Assembly (NCBI GenBank): GCA_902765885.1
Contig: CACXBN010000369.1
Coordinates: 1 to 16,069 of the forward strand
Direction of reading: 5' to 3'
DNA length: 16,069 nucleotides
Source: an uncultured Ruminococcus sp.
Lineage (GTDB): Bacteria > Bacillota > Clostridia > Oscillospirales > CAG-272
In this document: piece after piece, positions 1 to 6,359 of the stretch
How positions within the stretch are numbered: the first letter of the stretch is position 1
Layout: each line of letters begins with the position of its first letter
Made by a program: the position numbers and the translations under genes
Notes under the pieces: generated by a model
Told to the model about the DNA's origin: nothing
Seen by the model: only the letters and a program-made list of their open reading frames with translations
The model's database searches: none

Positions 1-40
1 AAGAATATTTCGGGACATGACGGTTTCACATGATTTACTA

Positions 41-433
41 TCAGTACTTAAGGAATTTTATGCTGCCGACAACGGGAAGCTCTTTTGCTTTTCCGTTAAC
101 TGCATTTATTATACCGATGATGGAAAGGATGAGACATATGATATTGACAATATATCCTATAATCGTGAAAACTATTCCTACAACGGGAATAAGTGCAAGA
201 AGGTTCATTACAAACAGAATAAGTATCTCTGCAACTGCAAGAACAAGACCCTGGTTGCAGTGGAATCTGGCAAATTTTGAATTTTTTGCCGCAAGCAGCG
301 GGATTATAACCAATATTGAGAGGTATGCGAGAACAGCCATTACTTTATTGTTCTCGATGTCATTTGGGTCAAACTCGGATGTGTGATCCGGTGTGTTGGT
401 TACCTGGTTGATTTTGTCATTGATGTCAGCCAT
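41..433 (-). CDS. Small membrane protein, DUF4870/Tic20-like
   Basis: This 130-residue protein has a polar, acidic N-terminus of about 30 residues and then three hydrophobic segments (about 31-48, 62-87 and 89-112). Between the first two sits the stretch KFARFHCNQGLVL (54-66). That F-x-R-x-H-x-x-Q-G pattern after the first helix is typical of DUF4870/Tic20-like small membrane proteins, whose biochemical role is not established. The likely location is the cytoplasmic membrane. I chose the ATG at 433 because a GGAGG sits just upstream of it. The in-frame TTG at 454 would begin upstream of that ribosome binding site and include it in the coding region. The gene is transcribed alone and leftward, away from the next operon, with a long hairpin-rich upstream region. 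The family call is from remembered sequence pattern. Confidence 0.78.
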   Translation of the reverse strand: MADINDKINQVTNTPDHTSEFDPNDIENNKVMAVLAYLSILVIIPLLAAKNSKFARFHCNQGLVLAVAEILILFVMNLLALIPVVGIVFTIIGYIVNIICLILSIIGIINAVNGKAKELPVVGSIKFLKY

Positions 434-720
434 TTTTGATTTCCTCCGTTTCAAAAGGTGTTTTCCTTGATTTCAGGTCATAATGACCGGAAATACGGTG
501 TGATCCGAAATATTTTCGGACATCGGCGATGGATGTCCCTGGCTTAAGGGACGGTGCAGAATGATTACGGAGGGCTGAGAAATCCGGTCACTCTGTGTGT
601 TTTTTGTATCAGCTGCATGCCGGCAAATTTCGGGAAAGTCCCGAAACGGCTGGTGAAATGCCATTGACTGTATTCCATTGAATCTGCAGAAAACAGTCAA
701 TGTTGCTGATATGCAAATTC

Positions 721-729
721 ATTATAGCA
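721..729 (-). promoter_or_regulatory. Possible extended -10 promoter for the membrane protein gene
   Basis: On the minus strand TGCTATAAT forms a consensus extended -10 element. I see no good -35 at the usual distance, which extended -10 promoters can tolerate. Initiation would fall near 714, giving a long structured leader. Confidence 0.4.
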
Positions 730-898
730 CAAATAAATACTGTTTTGGAACGCTAACAAAAAATATTTTTTGTAAAAAAGCAAAATATTGGTGATTGCTA
801 CGAAACAACTGTGGCTTAAAGCAATGATAGTCCAAATGTTTTTTAAAAAAGGCGGGGAAACAAACCGGCAGGAGTACGCCGGACTTCCAAGTATATTG

Positions 899-928
899 TT
901 GTTTTGATATATTTCTGTGTGATATAAT
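899..928 (+). promoter_or_regulatory. Promoter of the flavin reductase/aldo-keto reductase operon
   Basis: TTGTTT (899-904) is followed after 18 bases by TATAAT (923-928). TG one base upstream gives an extended -10. Transcription would begin near 935, which rules out the in-frame ATG at 933 and supports the start at 1008. Confidence 0.65.
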
Positions 929-1007
929 ACGTATGGTGCTTCGGGAAACTCATGTTTTCATCCGAAACAAATTACTAGACAGTTGTCGAAAGGAACAAAG
1001 AACAAAA

Positions 1008-1586
1008 ATGAAAAGAAATCTCGGGAAAATACCGGCGGTATATCCTATGCCCGTGCTGATGGTTGCAGCATATGATGAAAAAGGAACCGTCAATGTCATG
1101 AATGCGGCATGGGGAATGATATGTGACATGGATAAAATCGCGCTCTTCATAGACGAAGACCACAAGACCACCCAGAATATACGAGAGACCGGCGCTTTCA
1201 CGGTAAGCATAGCAGACAGAGATCATATGGACGTCGCTGATTTTTTCGGAATCGCGACGGGAAATAAAATGTATGACAAGTTCGCAAAGACCGGATATCA
1301 TGCAGAAAAAAGCGAATTTGTAAACGCGCCGGTGATTGAGGAGTTCCCGCTGTGCATGGAATGTGAACTGGCTGAAGTTGTTACTACTGAAAATCTGCAT
1401 GCAGTCGTCGGAAGAATAGTGAATGTATGTGCAGATGAAAAAGTGATTGATGAGAAAGGAAAAGTTGATCCTGCAAAACTGGATGCACTCGTCTTTGATC
1501 AGTTCCGTTCCGGATATTATGTTGCGAACGAAAAAGTGGGTCAGGCCTGGAACGCAGGCAAGGACCTGATGAAATCGGCAAAATAG
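1008..1586 (+). CDS. Flavin reductase-domain (FMN-binding) protein
   Basis: This 192-residue protein matches the short flavin reductase-like (split-barrel, FMN-binding) family. It opens with PVLMVAAYDEKGTVNVMNAAW (about 15-35), the usual substrate and flavin-binding strand pair, followed by FIDEDHKTTQNIRETGAFTVSI (48-68), where the H-K-T-x-x-N-I motif is characteristic of the family. The C-terminal part (about 112-180) is the remaining barrel. Such cytoplasmic proteins bind FMN and reduce flavin or act as small redox partners; the substrate here is unknown. I chose the ATG at 1008, preceded by AAAGGA, because the ATG at 933 lies just before the predicted transcription start. An aldo/keto reductase gene follows 45 bases downstream, so the two are probably co-transcribed. 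GCCATTAA is duplicated in tandem directly after the stop codon. Confidence 0.88.
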   Translation: MKRNLGKIPAVYPMPVLMVAAYDEKGTVNVMNAAWGMICDMDKIALFIDEDHKTTQNIRETGAFTVSIADRDHMDVADFFGIATGNKMYDKFAKTGYHAEKSEFVNAPVIEEFPLCMECELAEVVTTENLHAVVGRIVNVCADEKVIDEKGKVDPAKLDALVFDQFRSGYYVANEKVGQAWNAGKDLMKSAK

Positions 1587-1631
1587 GCCATTAAGCCATT
1601 AATACATACAATGCTAATTTGAGGTGCAAAT

Positions 1632-2765
1632 ATGCAGAGCAACCCTTTTTTTCCTGAAATCAAGGGCAATTTCGGATTCGGGTGCATGAGATTGCCGTCA
1701 AAGCTCGGTAACATCGATTATAGCGAATTCGAAAAGATGGTCGACAAATATCTGGAATCCGGTTTCAACTATTTTGATACCGCTCACGGATACCACAGGG
1801 GCCACTCCGAAACCGCAATCCGCGATTGTGTGGCGGGCAGATATCCGAGAGAGCGGTTCATTCTTACTGACAAGCTGACTGACCCTTACTTCAAAAAAAA
1901 GGAAGATATACGACCGTTTTTTGAAAGCCAGCTAAATGATTGCGGAGTTGATTATTTCGATTTTTATCTGATGCATGCTCAGGACAGGCATAATTATGTG
2001 AAATTCAAAAAATGCAGCGCTTACGAAACCGCATATTCATTCAAGGAAGAAGGACTTATTAAGCATTTCGGTATTTCTTTTCACGACAGAGCCAGCGTCC
2101 TCGATATGATACTCACGGAGCACCCTGAAATCGAGGTCGTTCAGATACAGTTCAATTATATCGATTACGATGACCCTCTTGTGGAGAGCAGAAAAGTGTA
2201 TGAGATATGCGAAAAGCACAACAAGCCCGTGATCGTTATGGAACCCGTCAAGGGCGGGAATCTCGTGAATCTTCCAAAAGATGCAGATAAGCTGCTCAGA
2301 GCTCTAGGCGGAGGAAGCAATGCAAGCTATGCCGTGAGATTTGCCGCCAGCTTTCCGAACATTGCCGTGGTAATTTCAGGAATGAGCAACATGGAACAGG
2401 TAAATGACAATACGGATACCATGAAAGACTTTCGCCCGCTTGACAGTGCAGAACTCGAAGCCGTCAGAAAAGTCCGCGCCGTATTCAGAAAACTCAGCCT
2501 TGTTCCGTGCACCGGGTGCAGATACTGTGTGGACGAGAACAACTGCCCGAAGGACATAAGAATACCAGAAATGTTTTCTTCTCTCAACATACATGAGGCA
2601 TTCCATGACTGGAATACGGGATATTATTATAATACGACGATAACGGGAGCAGGACATTCGAAAGCTTCCGACTGCATAAAGTGCGGAAAGTGTGAGAAGG
2701 TATGTCCACAGCACCTGCATATAAGAGATCTGCTGGAAAAAGTGGCAGAAACATTCGAAAAGTAA
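1632..2765 (+). CDS. Aldo/keto reductase with C-terminal [4Fe-4S] domain
   Basis: This 377-residue protein is an aldo/keto reductase of the iron-sulfur subfamily common in anaerobic Firmicutes. The barrel begins with FGFGCMRLP (14-22). The catalytic tetrad can be placed at D49 (NYFDTAHGY), Y54, K81 (LTDKL) and H115 (YLMHAQ). The later barrel includes GISFHD (147-152) and PVIVMEPVKGGNL (199-211). The C-terminal domain carries cysteines at 293, 296, 299 and 305 and a canonical C-x2-C-x2-C-x3-C at 348, 351, 354 and 358, consistent with one or two [4Fe-4S] clusters. It presumably transfers electrons between reduced nicotinamide or ferredoxin and a carbonyl substrate in the cytoplasm; the substrate is unknown. 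GAGGTG lies 6 bases before the ATG. It follows a flavin reductase-domain gene, and a redox partnership is plausible but not shown. Confidence 0.92.
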   Translation: MQSNPFFPEIKGNFGFGCMRLPSKLGNIDYSEFEKMVDKYLESGFNYFDTAHGYHRGHSETAIRDCVAGRYPRERFILTDKLTDPYFKKKEDIRPFFESQLNDCGVDYFDFYLMHAQDRHNYVKFKKCSAYETAYSFKEEGLIKHFGISFHDRASVLDMILTEHPEIEVVQIQFNYIDYDDPLVESRKVYEICEKHNKPVIVMEPVKGGNLVNLPKDADKLLRALGGGSNASYAVRFAASFPNIAVVISGMSNMEQVNDNTDTMKDFRPLDSAELEAVRKVRAVFRKLSLVPCTGCRYCVDENNCPKDIRIPEMFSSLNIHEAFHDWNTGYYYNTTITGAGHSKASDCIKCGKCEKVCPQHLHIRDLLEKVAETFEK

Positions 2766-2793
2766 CTCATACGGAACACGGGAGGATCAGTCG

Positions 2794-3522
2794 ATGCACA
2801 GATTCAAGCAAAAGGCGGTAACAGGCCTCACATCTATCCTTATAGTGGTAATCATCATCGCTCTGTTTTCGCTTCTGAGAAAAATATTAAAGATGGAAAC
2901 TTTTGATGCTGTTTCGATAATCATATCCGCCATAGAATCGGTAGGTCTGATTGTTTCGCTGATCATAGCCATCAAGCAGCTTGTAGGCTCAAAGGAAATA
3001 GCGAGAGCGACTTTCATTACCGAACTTAACAAATCTTTTGTCGAGAATGAAGATTATCTTGCAATATACAATCTGCTGCAGGATTGCTATGACGGAGACT
3101 GCAAATGTGAAAATCCATGTGGTGAGAGAATTAATATGGAAAAGCGCTGCGGGATAAAGATACCGAAAGGACAGATTTCCAATTATCTGACCTTCTTTGA
3201 AACGATATATCTGCTCAAGAACCGTGGCGTCATCTCATATGATGTCATTGACGATCTTTTCGCATACAGGTTCTTCCTCGCTGTGCACAGTAAATTAGTA
3301 CAACAGTCGAAGATTGCTCCACAGCCTCAGAATTTTGTGAACATCTTCAGATTGGAATGTGAGTGGCTCGGATGGAGATATGCTCATGGCAAGGATCATG
3401 ATCCCGGATGCGGAAGCGTATATGTGACACTGCCACTTAGAAATCTTGTTGACAATGACACATACGTGAAAATGACCGAAGGTTGTCAGACATTCAAAGA
3501 AGTTAAGGTAAAAGAGAAATGA
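2794..3522 (+). CDS. Membrane protein of unknown function, two N-terminal helices
   Basis: I do not recognise this 242-residue protein with confidence. It has two N-terminal hydrophobic helices (about 10-28 and 39-62) and then a soluble, probably cytoplasmic domain. That domain includes ATFITELNKSFVENEDYLAIY (72-92), a Cys-rich stretch with C98, C103, C105, C109 and C119, and ISNYLTFFETIYLLKNRGVIS (128-148). The last segment, followed by a helix such as FAYRFFLAVHS, resembles DUF4760-type proteins, which share two N-terminal helices and an F-x-x-x-x-Y-L-x-x-G pattern. That resemblance is only suggestive. GGGAGGA precedes the ATG at good distance. The gene lies 28 bases after the reductase and shares ATGA with the acetyltransferase that follows, so all are likely on one transcript. 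Confidence 0.7.
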   Translation: MHRFKQKAVTGLTSILIVVIIIALFSLLRKILKMETFDAVSIIISAIESVGLIVSLIIAIKQLVGSKEIARATFITELNKSFVENEDYLAIYNLLQDCYDGDCKCENPCGERINMEKRCGIKIPKGQISNYLTFFETIYLLKNRGVISYDVIDDLFAYRFFLAVHSKLVQQSKIAPQPQNFVNIFRLECEWLGWRYAHGKDHDPGCGSVYVTLPLRNLVDNDTYVKMTEGCQTFKEVKVKEK

Positions 3523-4037
3523 AGATACCATATTCGGAATTCAATATAAGGGAGTGTACGGAAGGTAATCTTGATGCAGTTCTCGAACTTCAGGAAGAGA
3601 CTATTGCCCGTCTTCCTTCTGAAGATCTTCTGAGGCGCAACAGCCCGCAGATGTTTCTATCGTGTTTCAGGCCCCCTCACCTTAGCATAGGAGCCTGGTA
3701 TGGTGAAGAGCTGGCGGCTATATGCATTCTTTACGTCCCTGAGGATAACGCCGAGGATCTTGCTCATCTTCTGGATGGGATCGAGTGTGCTGGAATGAGA
3801 ACAGCTAACTACAAGTTGTGTATCGTGAGGGAAAAATATCGCGGAAACGGATTGCAGTATCATCTCGGGGAGCTCATCGAGAACGAGGCGAGAAAGCAGG
3901 GAATAGCCCTTATGTGCACGACAGTGTCCCCTGATAATCCTCATAGCATCAGAAATATGCTTTCACTCGGATACAGATACAACAGGACGCTCGAAAAATA
4001 TGGGTACTCGAGAAATCTGTACTATAAATTTCTGTGA
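3519..4037 (+). CDS. GNAT-family N-acetyltransferase
   Basis: This 172-residue protein has the GNAT fold pattern. It begins with FNIRECTEGNLDAVLELQEE (8-27, strand beta1 and helix alpha1). The acetyl-CoA pyrophosphate-binding motif A is at 101-113 (CIVREKYRGNGLQ, matching R/Q-x-x-G-x-G/A), followed by helix HLGELIENEARKQG. The C-terminal motif is SPDNPHSIRNMLSLGYRYN (137-155), where an Asn/Ser-rich turn precedes a GY strand. It would transfer an acetyl group from acetyl-CoA to an amine; the acceptor is unknown. Its ATG overlaps the stop of the preceding gene (ATGA), so translation is probably coupled. It is the last gene of the operon and a hairpin terminator follows about 70 bases on. Confidence 0.88.
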   Translation: MKIPYSEFNIRECTEGNLDAVLELQEETIARLPSEDLLRRNSPQMFLSCFRPPHLSIGAWYGEELAAICILYVPEDNAEDLAHLLDGIECAGMRTANYKLCIVREKYRGNGLQYHLGELIENEARKQGIALMCTTVSPDNPHSIRNMLSLGYRYNRTLEKYGYSRNLYYKFL

Positions 4038-4330
4038 TTTGGTTATATAAATTATTGCAATAGTACTCCGTTTAATGTAAGAGAATAATCGGTGGTAGAA
4101 TAAAATCGAGCCCAGAGCTTTCAAATACGAAAGTTCTGGGCTTTGGTTATGATTTTTCCTTGCATAAATCAGGAATCGAATAGGGTGACTATGTGACATG
4201 TCGGCAAACCGATGCATAATTATAAAAGGTGAACTACATCAGGGGAATGAATCCCACGATATGGTTTACTTTTTTGAAGAAATACGCAGACGGCCTCGAC
4301 GTGGTGGAAAAACAATCACACCTAGATAGT
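4038..4330. other. Convergent intergenic region, boundary of the G+C-rich block
   Basis: Apart from the terminator, I see no supported gene here. A 70-codon frame (4229-4441) runs into the opposite-strand kinase gene and has no usable ribosome binding site. AT-rich sequence of the left operon gives way here to the visibly G+C-richer sugar locus, so an insertion junction could lie in 4143-4330. I found no insertion sequence ends, integrase gene or clear direct repeat. Confidence 0.5.
4109..4142. terminator. Bidirectional Rho-independent terminator
   Basis: AGCCCAGAGCTTTC pairs with GAAAGTTCTGGGCT across a 6-base loop, giving a 14-bp stem with a single G-U pair. Rightward it is followed by TTGGTTATGATTTTT and leftward by CGATTTTATT. 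It sits between the convergent acetyltransferase and sugar kinase genes and can serve both. Confidence 0.8.
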
Positions 4331-5386
4331 TTAGACAGAGGATCCGCATCTCCCAGCCTCCGCATCGTCCCCGCGAAGCAGCGCTGCGACTTCAACGGGG
4401 GTAGCGGTTCCGGTCATGCCGATCTGTCTGATTGTGATTGAAGAGACCGCGCAGGCGAGGCGTGCGGCTTCTGACTCGGTCAGTCCGAGTGCGAGTCCGG
4501 TGACTATTCCCGCATTGGCGGCGTCACCGGCGCCAGTTATGTCTATCTCGCCTTCTACACGGAATCCGGGAACTCTAACATGTCCGTCCCTGCCAAATAC
4601 AATCATGCCGTCCGCGCCACAGGTGATGTATACCGTGCGGCCGATTTTTTCGTACAGTGCAGTTCCCTCGCGGATTACAGTTTCCAAATCCTTGGGGTCG
4701 CCTTTTCCTCCTGCAAAATACTCGATAAGCTCGAATTGATTGCATTTTATGATGATGTTCTCATACTCGGCAGCGAATGAGCGGGAATCGACGTAGAATA
4801 TCTTGTCCGTCCTCCGTGCGGCAAGAGCGCTGAGCTTTTCCCGCAGTCTGTCTGTGACGGTTCCGGCGTTACGCTGATAATACTGGTCGGTGATAATGAC
4901 CGCATCTACCCCGTCAAGTACGTCCTCCAGCTCGCGCATCAAGGCGTCGGTAAGCTCTGGCGAGGGCGGGGTGAAATTGCGAAAATCTAAACGGTTCATT
5001 TCCCTGTACCTACCATCCGGTTGCAGGCGCATGGGTTTGGTGTATGTACAGGTGCAGAGAGTGTCGGTCATCACCATATGTGACCGGTTCGCGCCGACAC
5101 GGTCGAGGGTCTTTAGTAGCTCGAAGCCCTCGCCGTCGTCACCGACAATTCCAATGCAGACGACGTTGACTCCGAGAGAACGCAGATTGTTGGTTATCGT
5201 CCCGCCTACCCCGGCAGCTATGGCTTTGTGATCTACCTCGTATGCTGTAAGGCCACTCTCCACCGAGATCTCGTCGTTTGCGGGGTCAATATAGAGGTAT
5301 TTATCAAGGCAGAAATCGCCTATGACCGCTACTGTGATCTCCCCGGTGCGGGAAAGCGCGGATATCATTTTTTCGTTGTCAAACAT
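4331..5386 (-). CDS. PfkB-family sugar kinase, HldE/RfaE N-domain-like
   Basis: This 351-residue protein belongs to the PfkB/ribokinase family. The N-terminal strand VAVIGDFCLDKYLY (19-32) and the substrate-side GVGGTITNNLRSLG (59-72) resemble the kinase domain of heptose-7-phosphate kinases (HldE N-domain, RfaE). The nucleotide-site pattern KCNQFEL (214-220) and the signature DITGAGDAANAGIVTG (282-297), with D288 as expected catalytic base, are intact. The reaction would be ATP-dependent phosphorylation of a sugar or sugar phosphate in the cytoplasm; specificity cannot be read from sequence. No C-terminal nucleotidyltransferase domain is attached, unlike bifunctional HldE. Its ATG overlaps the end of the preceding gene by 8 bases, so it is the last cistron of the leftward operon. 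The ribosome binding site is weak, and translation is probably coupled. Confidence 0.88.
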   Translation of the reverse strand: MFDNEKMISALSRTGEITVAVIGDFCLDKYLYIDPANDEISVESGLTAYEVDHKAIAAGVGGTITNNLRSLGVNVVCIGIVGDDGEGFELLKTLDRVGANRSHMVMTDTLCTCTYTKPMRLQPDGRYREMNRLDFRNFTPPSPELTDALMRELEDVLDGVDAVIITDQYYQRNAGTVTDRLREKLSALAARRTDKIFYVDSRSFAAEYENIIIKCNQFELIEYFAGGKGDPKDLETVIREGTALYEKIGRTVYITCGADGMIVFGRDGHVRVPGFRVEGEIDITGAGDAANAGIVTGLALGLTESEAARLACAVSSITIRQIGMTGTATPVEVAALLRGDDAEAGRCGSSV

Positions 5387-6359
5387 AATCTCTATCTCTT
5401 ATCTTTTTTGCTAAATTAGGAAATGTTCTGTTGTGTTCGCCGCGCACGTAGTAGCTTTTTCCTCCATCTGCCACAGTGCGGGCGAGAATGGTCTTCCAGG
5501 GGCGGAAATAATAGCGCGGGTCCGTTTTGGGCGGTGCAGTGGAGTAGCCGTCAGACTGCTGAATGGCCAGCAGATCAAAGACCGCCGTTGTGAAGTTTGC
5601 AATTTTCCGGTTCTCCTGCTTTGCCACATTGCGTGCCATTGCCAGCGCCTTGAGATATACCTCCGGTCCCGCAACGGCGGAACCGAAGTTGAGGAAGACC
5701 CCGTGCTCGAGGTTCTCGACGCTCTTTGTGTAGACCAGGAAATCGGTGTAGGAGCACGCTCCGGCGGCCGCGCCATCGAAGTTGGGGTGCTCATTGATTA
5801 TGTCGTTGCCAATGCCTATATGGACGGTGCATGGCACGCCCAGATGATAGCCCATGGCGAGGACGCTTTTCTCACGGTATGGGAGCTTGTTCTCCCAGAT
5901 ATATCTTCCCAACGCCTCGCCCCAGCCGATGCCGTCCCGGGCGCCCTGGGCGATGACGTCGTTGATGATACCCGTTTCCTTCCAGAGACCGAACTGACCC
6001 TCCGAGATATACTTCGCCACGCTCTCGCAAGTGTGGCCTATCAGTGAGAACTCGAAATCGTGTATCGAGCCCGCACCGTTGGTGGCGAAATGGGTTATGA
6101 GCCCCCGTTTCATCAGGTCGATCATCAATGGGGAGTTACCGGTGCGGATGACGTGTGCACCGTACATCATAAGAACTGTCGCACCGTGCCTCCTGCGCGC
6201 AGAGACCACCGCGTCCGCTATGGGGTCCAGTGCGGGGTCTTCAAAGTCGGGAACCGGGTCACCGGGGCAAATGGCGACCTTCTCAAGGTCGATATCGTGT
6301 ATTCTTTGATCCAGAGGCAGAATGCTCAGCTTTGAACGGTCGAACTGCGGATATGGCAT
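5379..6359 (-). CDS. Deoxyhypusine synthase-like protein of unknown function
   Basis: This 326-residue protein looks distantly related to deoxyhypusine synthase. GLITHFATNGAGSIHDFEFSL (86-106) matches the NAD-binding TTAGG-x-x-x-D region. IWENKLPYREKSVLAMGYHLGVPCTVHIGIGNDIIN (about 154-189) matches the block around the second NAD site. GVFLNFGSAVAGPEVYLKAL (220-239) aligns with the LGGG-x-x-K-H segment. At that last site the catalytic lysine position appears to be replaced by AGP, and bacteria of this kind lack the eIF5A substrate, so classical hypusine chemistry is unlikely. An NAD-dependent step on a sugar phosphate is my inference from the operon. GGGAGGTG precedes the ATG, which directly abuts the upstream gene's stop (TAA-ATG). 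The relationship is judged by eye. Confidence 0.6.
   Translation of the reverse strand: MPYPQFDRSKLSILPLDQRIHDIDLEKVAICPGDPVPDFEDPALDPIADAVVSARRRHGATVLMMYGAHVIRTGNSPLMIDLMKRGLITHFATNGAGSIHDFEFSLIGHTCESVAKYISEGQFGLWKETGIINDVIAQGARDGIGWGEALGRYIWENKLPYREKSVLAMGYHLGVPCTVHIGIGNDIINEHPNFDGAAAGACSYTDFLVYTKSVENLEHGVFLNFGSAVAGPEVYLKALAMARNVAKQENRKIANFTTAVFDLLAIQQSDGYSTAPPKTDPRYYFRPWKTILARTVADGGKSYYVRGEHNRTFPNLAKKIRDRDYV

Larger units (their letters stand above)
434..932. other. Divergent intergenic region rich in inverted repeats
   Basis: No convincing gene lies here. The region contains many inverted repeats: 477-489, 504-520, 518-538, 535-552, 629-647 (TTTCGGGA/TCCCGAAA, 3-base loop), 662-702 (CATTGACTGT/ACAGTCAATG, 10 bp, 21-base loop), a perfect 18-bp AT palindrome at 756-773 (ACAAAAAATATTTTTTGT) and a short one at 865-882. 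TGACCGGA (484-491) can also pair with TCCGGTCA (583-590), enclosing the three overlapping hairpins. If transcription starts near 714 on the minus strand, most of these would lie in a 5' leader of about 280 bases for the membrane protein gene. The 75-codon minus-strand reading frame at 473-700 is not believable. Confidence 0.7.

Noticed and set aside
434..454. TTG start seven codons upstream for the membrane protein
   Set aside because: It would start upstream of the GGAGG and translate through that ribosome binding site, which clearly serves the ATG at 433.
473..700. 75-codon minus-strand frame
   Set aside because: It crosses several strong inverted repeats, has no ribosome binding site and its translation resembles no protein family.
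933..1007. Upstream ATG for the flavin reductase-domain protein
   Set aside because: It lies only 5 bases after the predicted -10, before the expected transcription start, and the added residues do not match the family.
4229..4441. 70-codon rightward frame possibly marking a gene fragment
   Set aside because: Half of it is antisense to the sugar kinase, the purine-rich stretch before its ATG is badly spaced, and I recognise no domain.
5433..6047. Long rightward frame antisense to the deoxyhypusine-synthase-like gene
   Set aside because: High G+C in third positions creates open antisense frames here; the minus-strand protein has clear family motifs and a good ribosome binding site.
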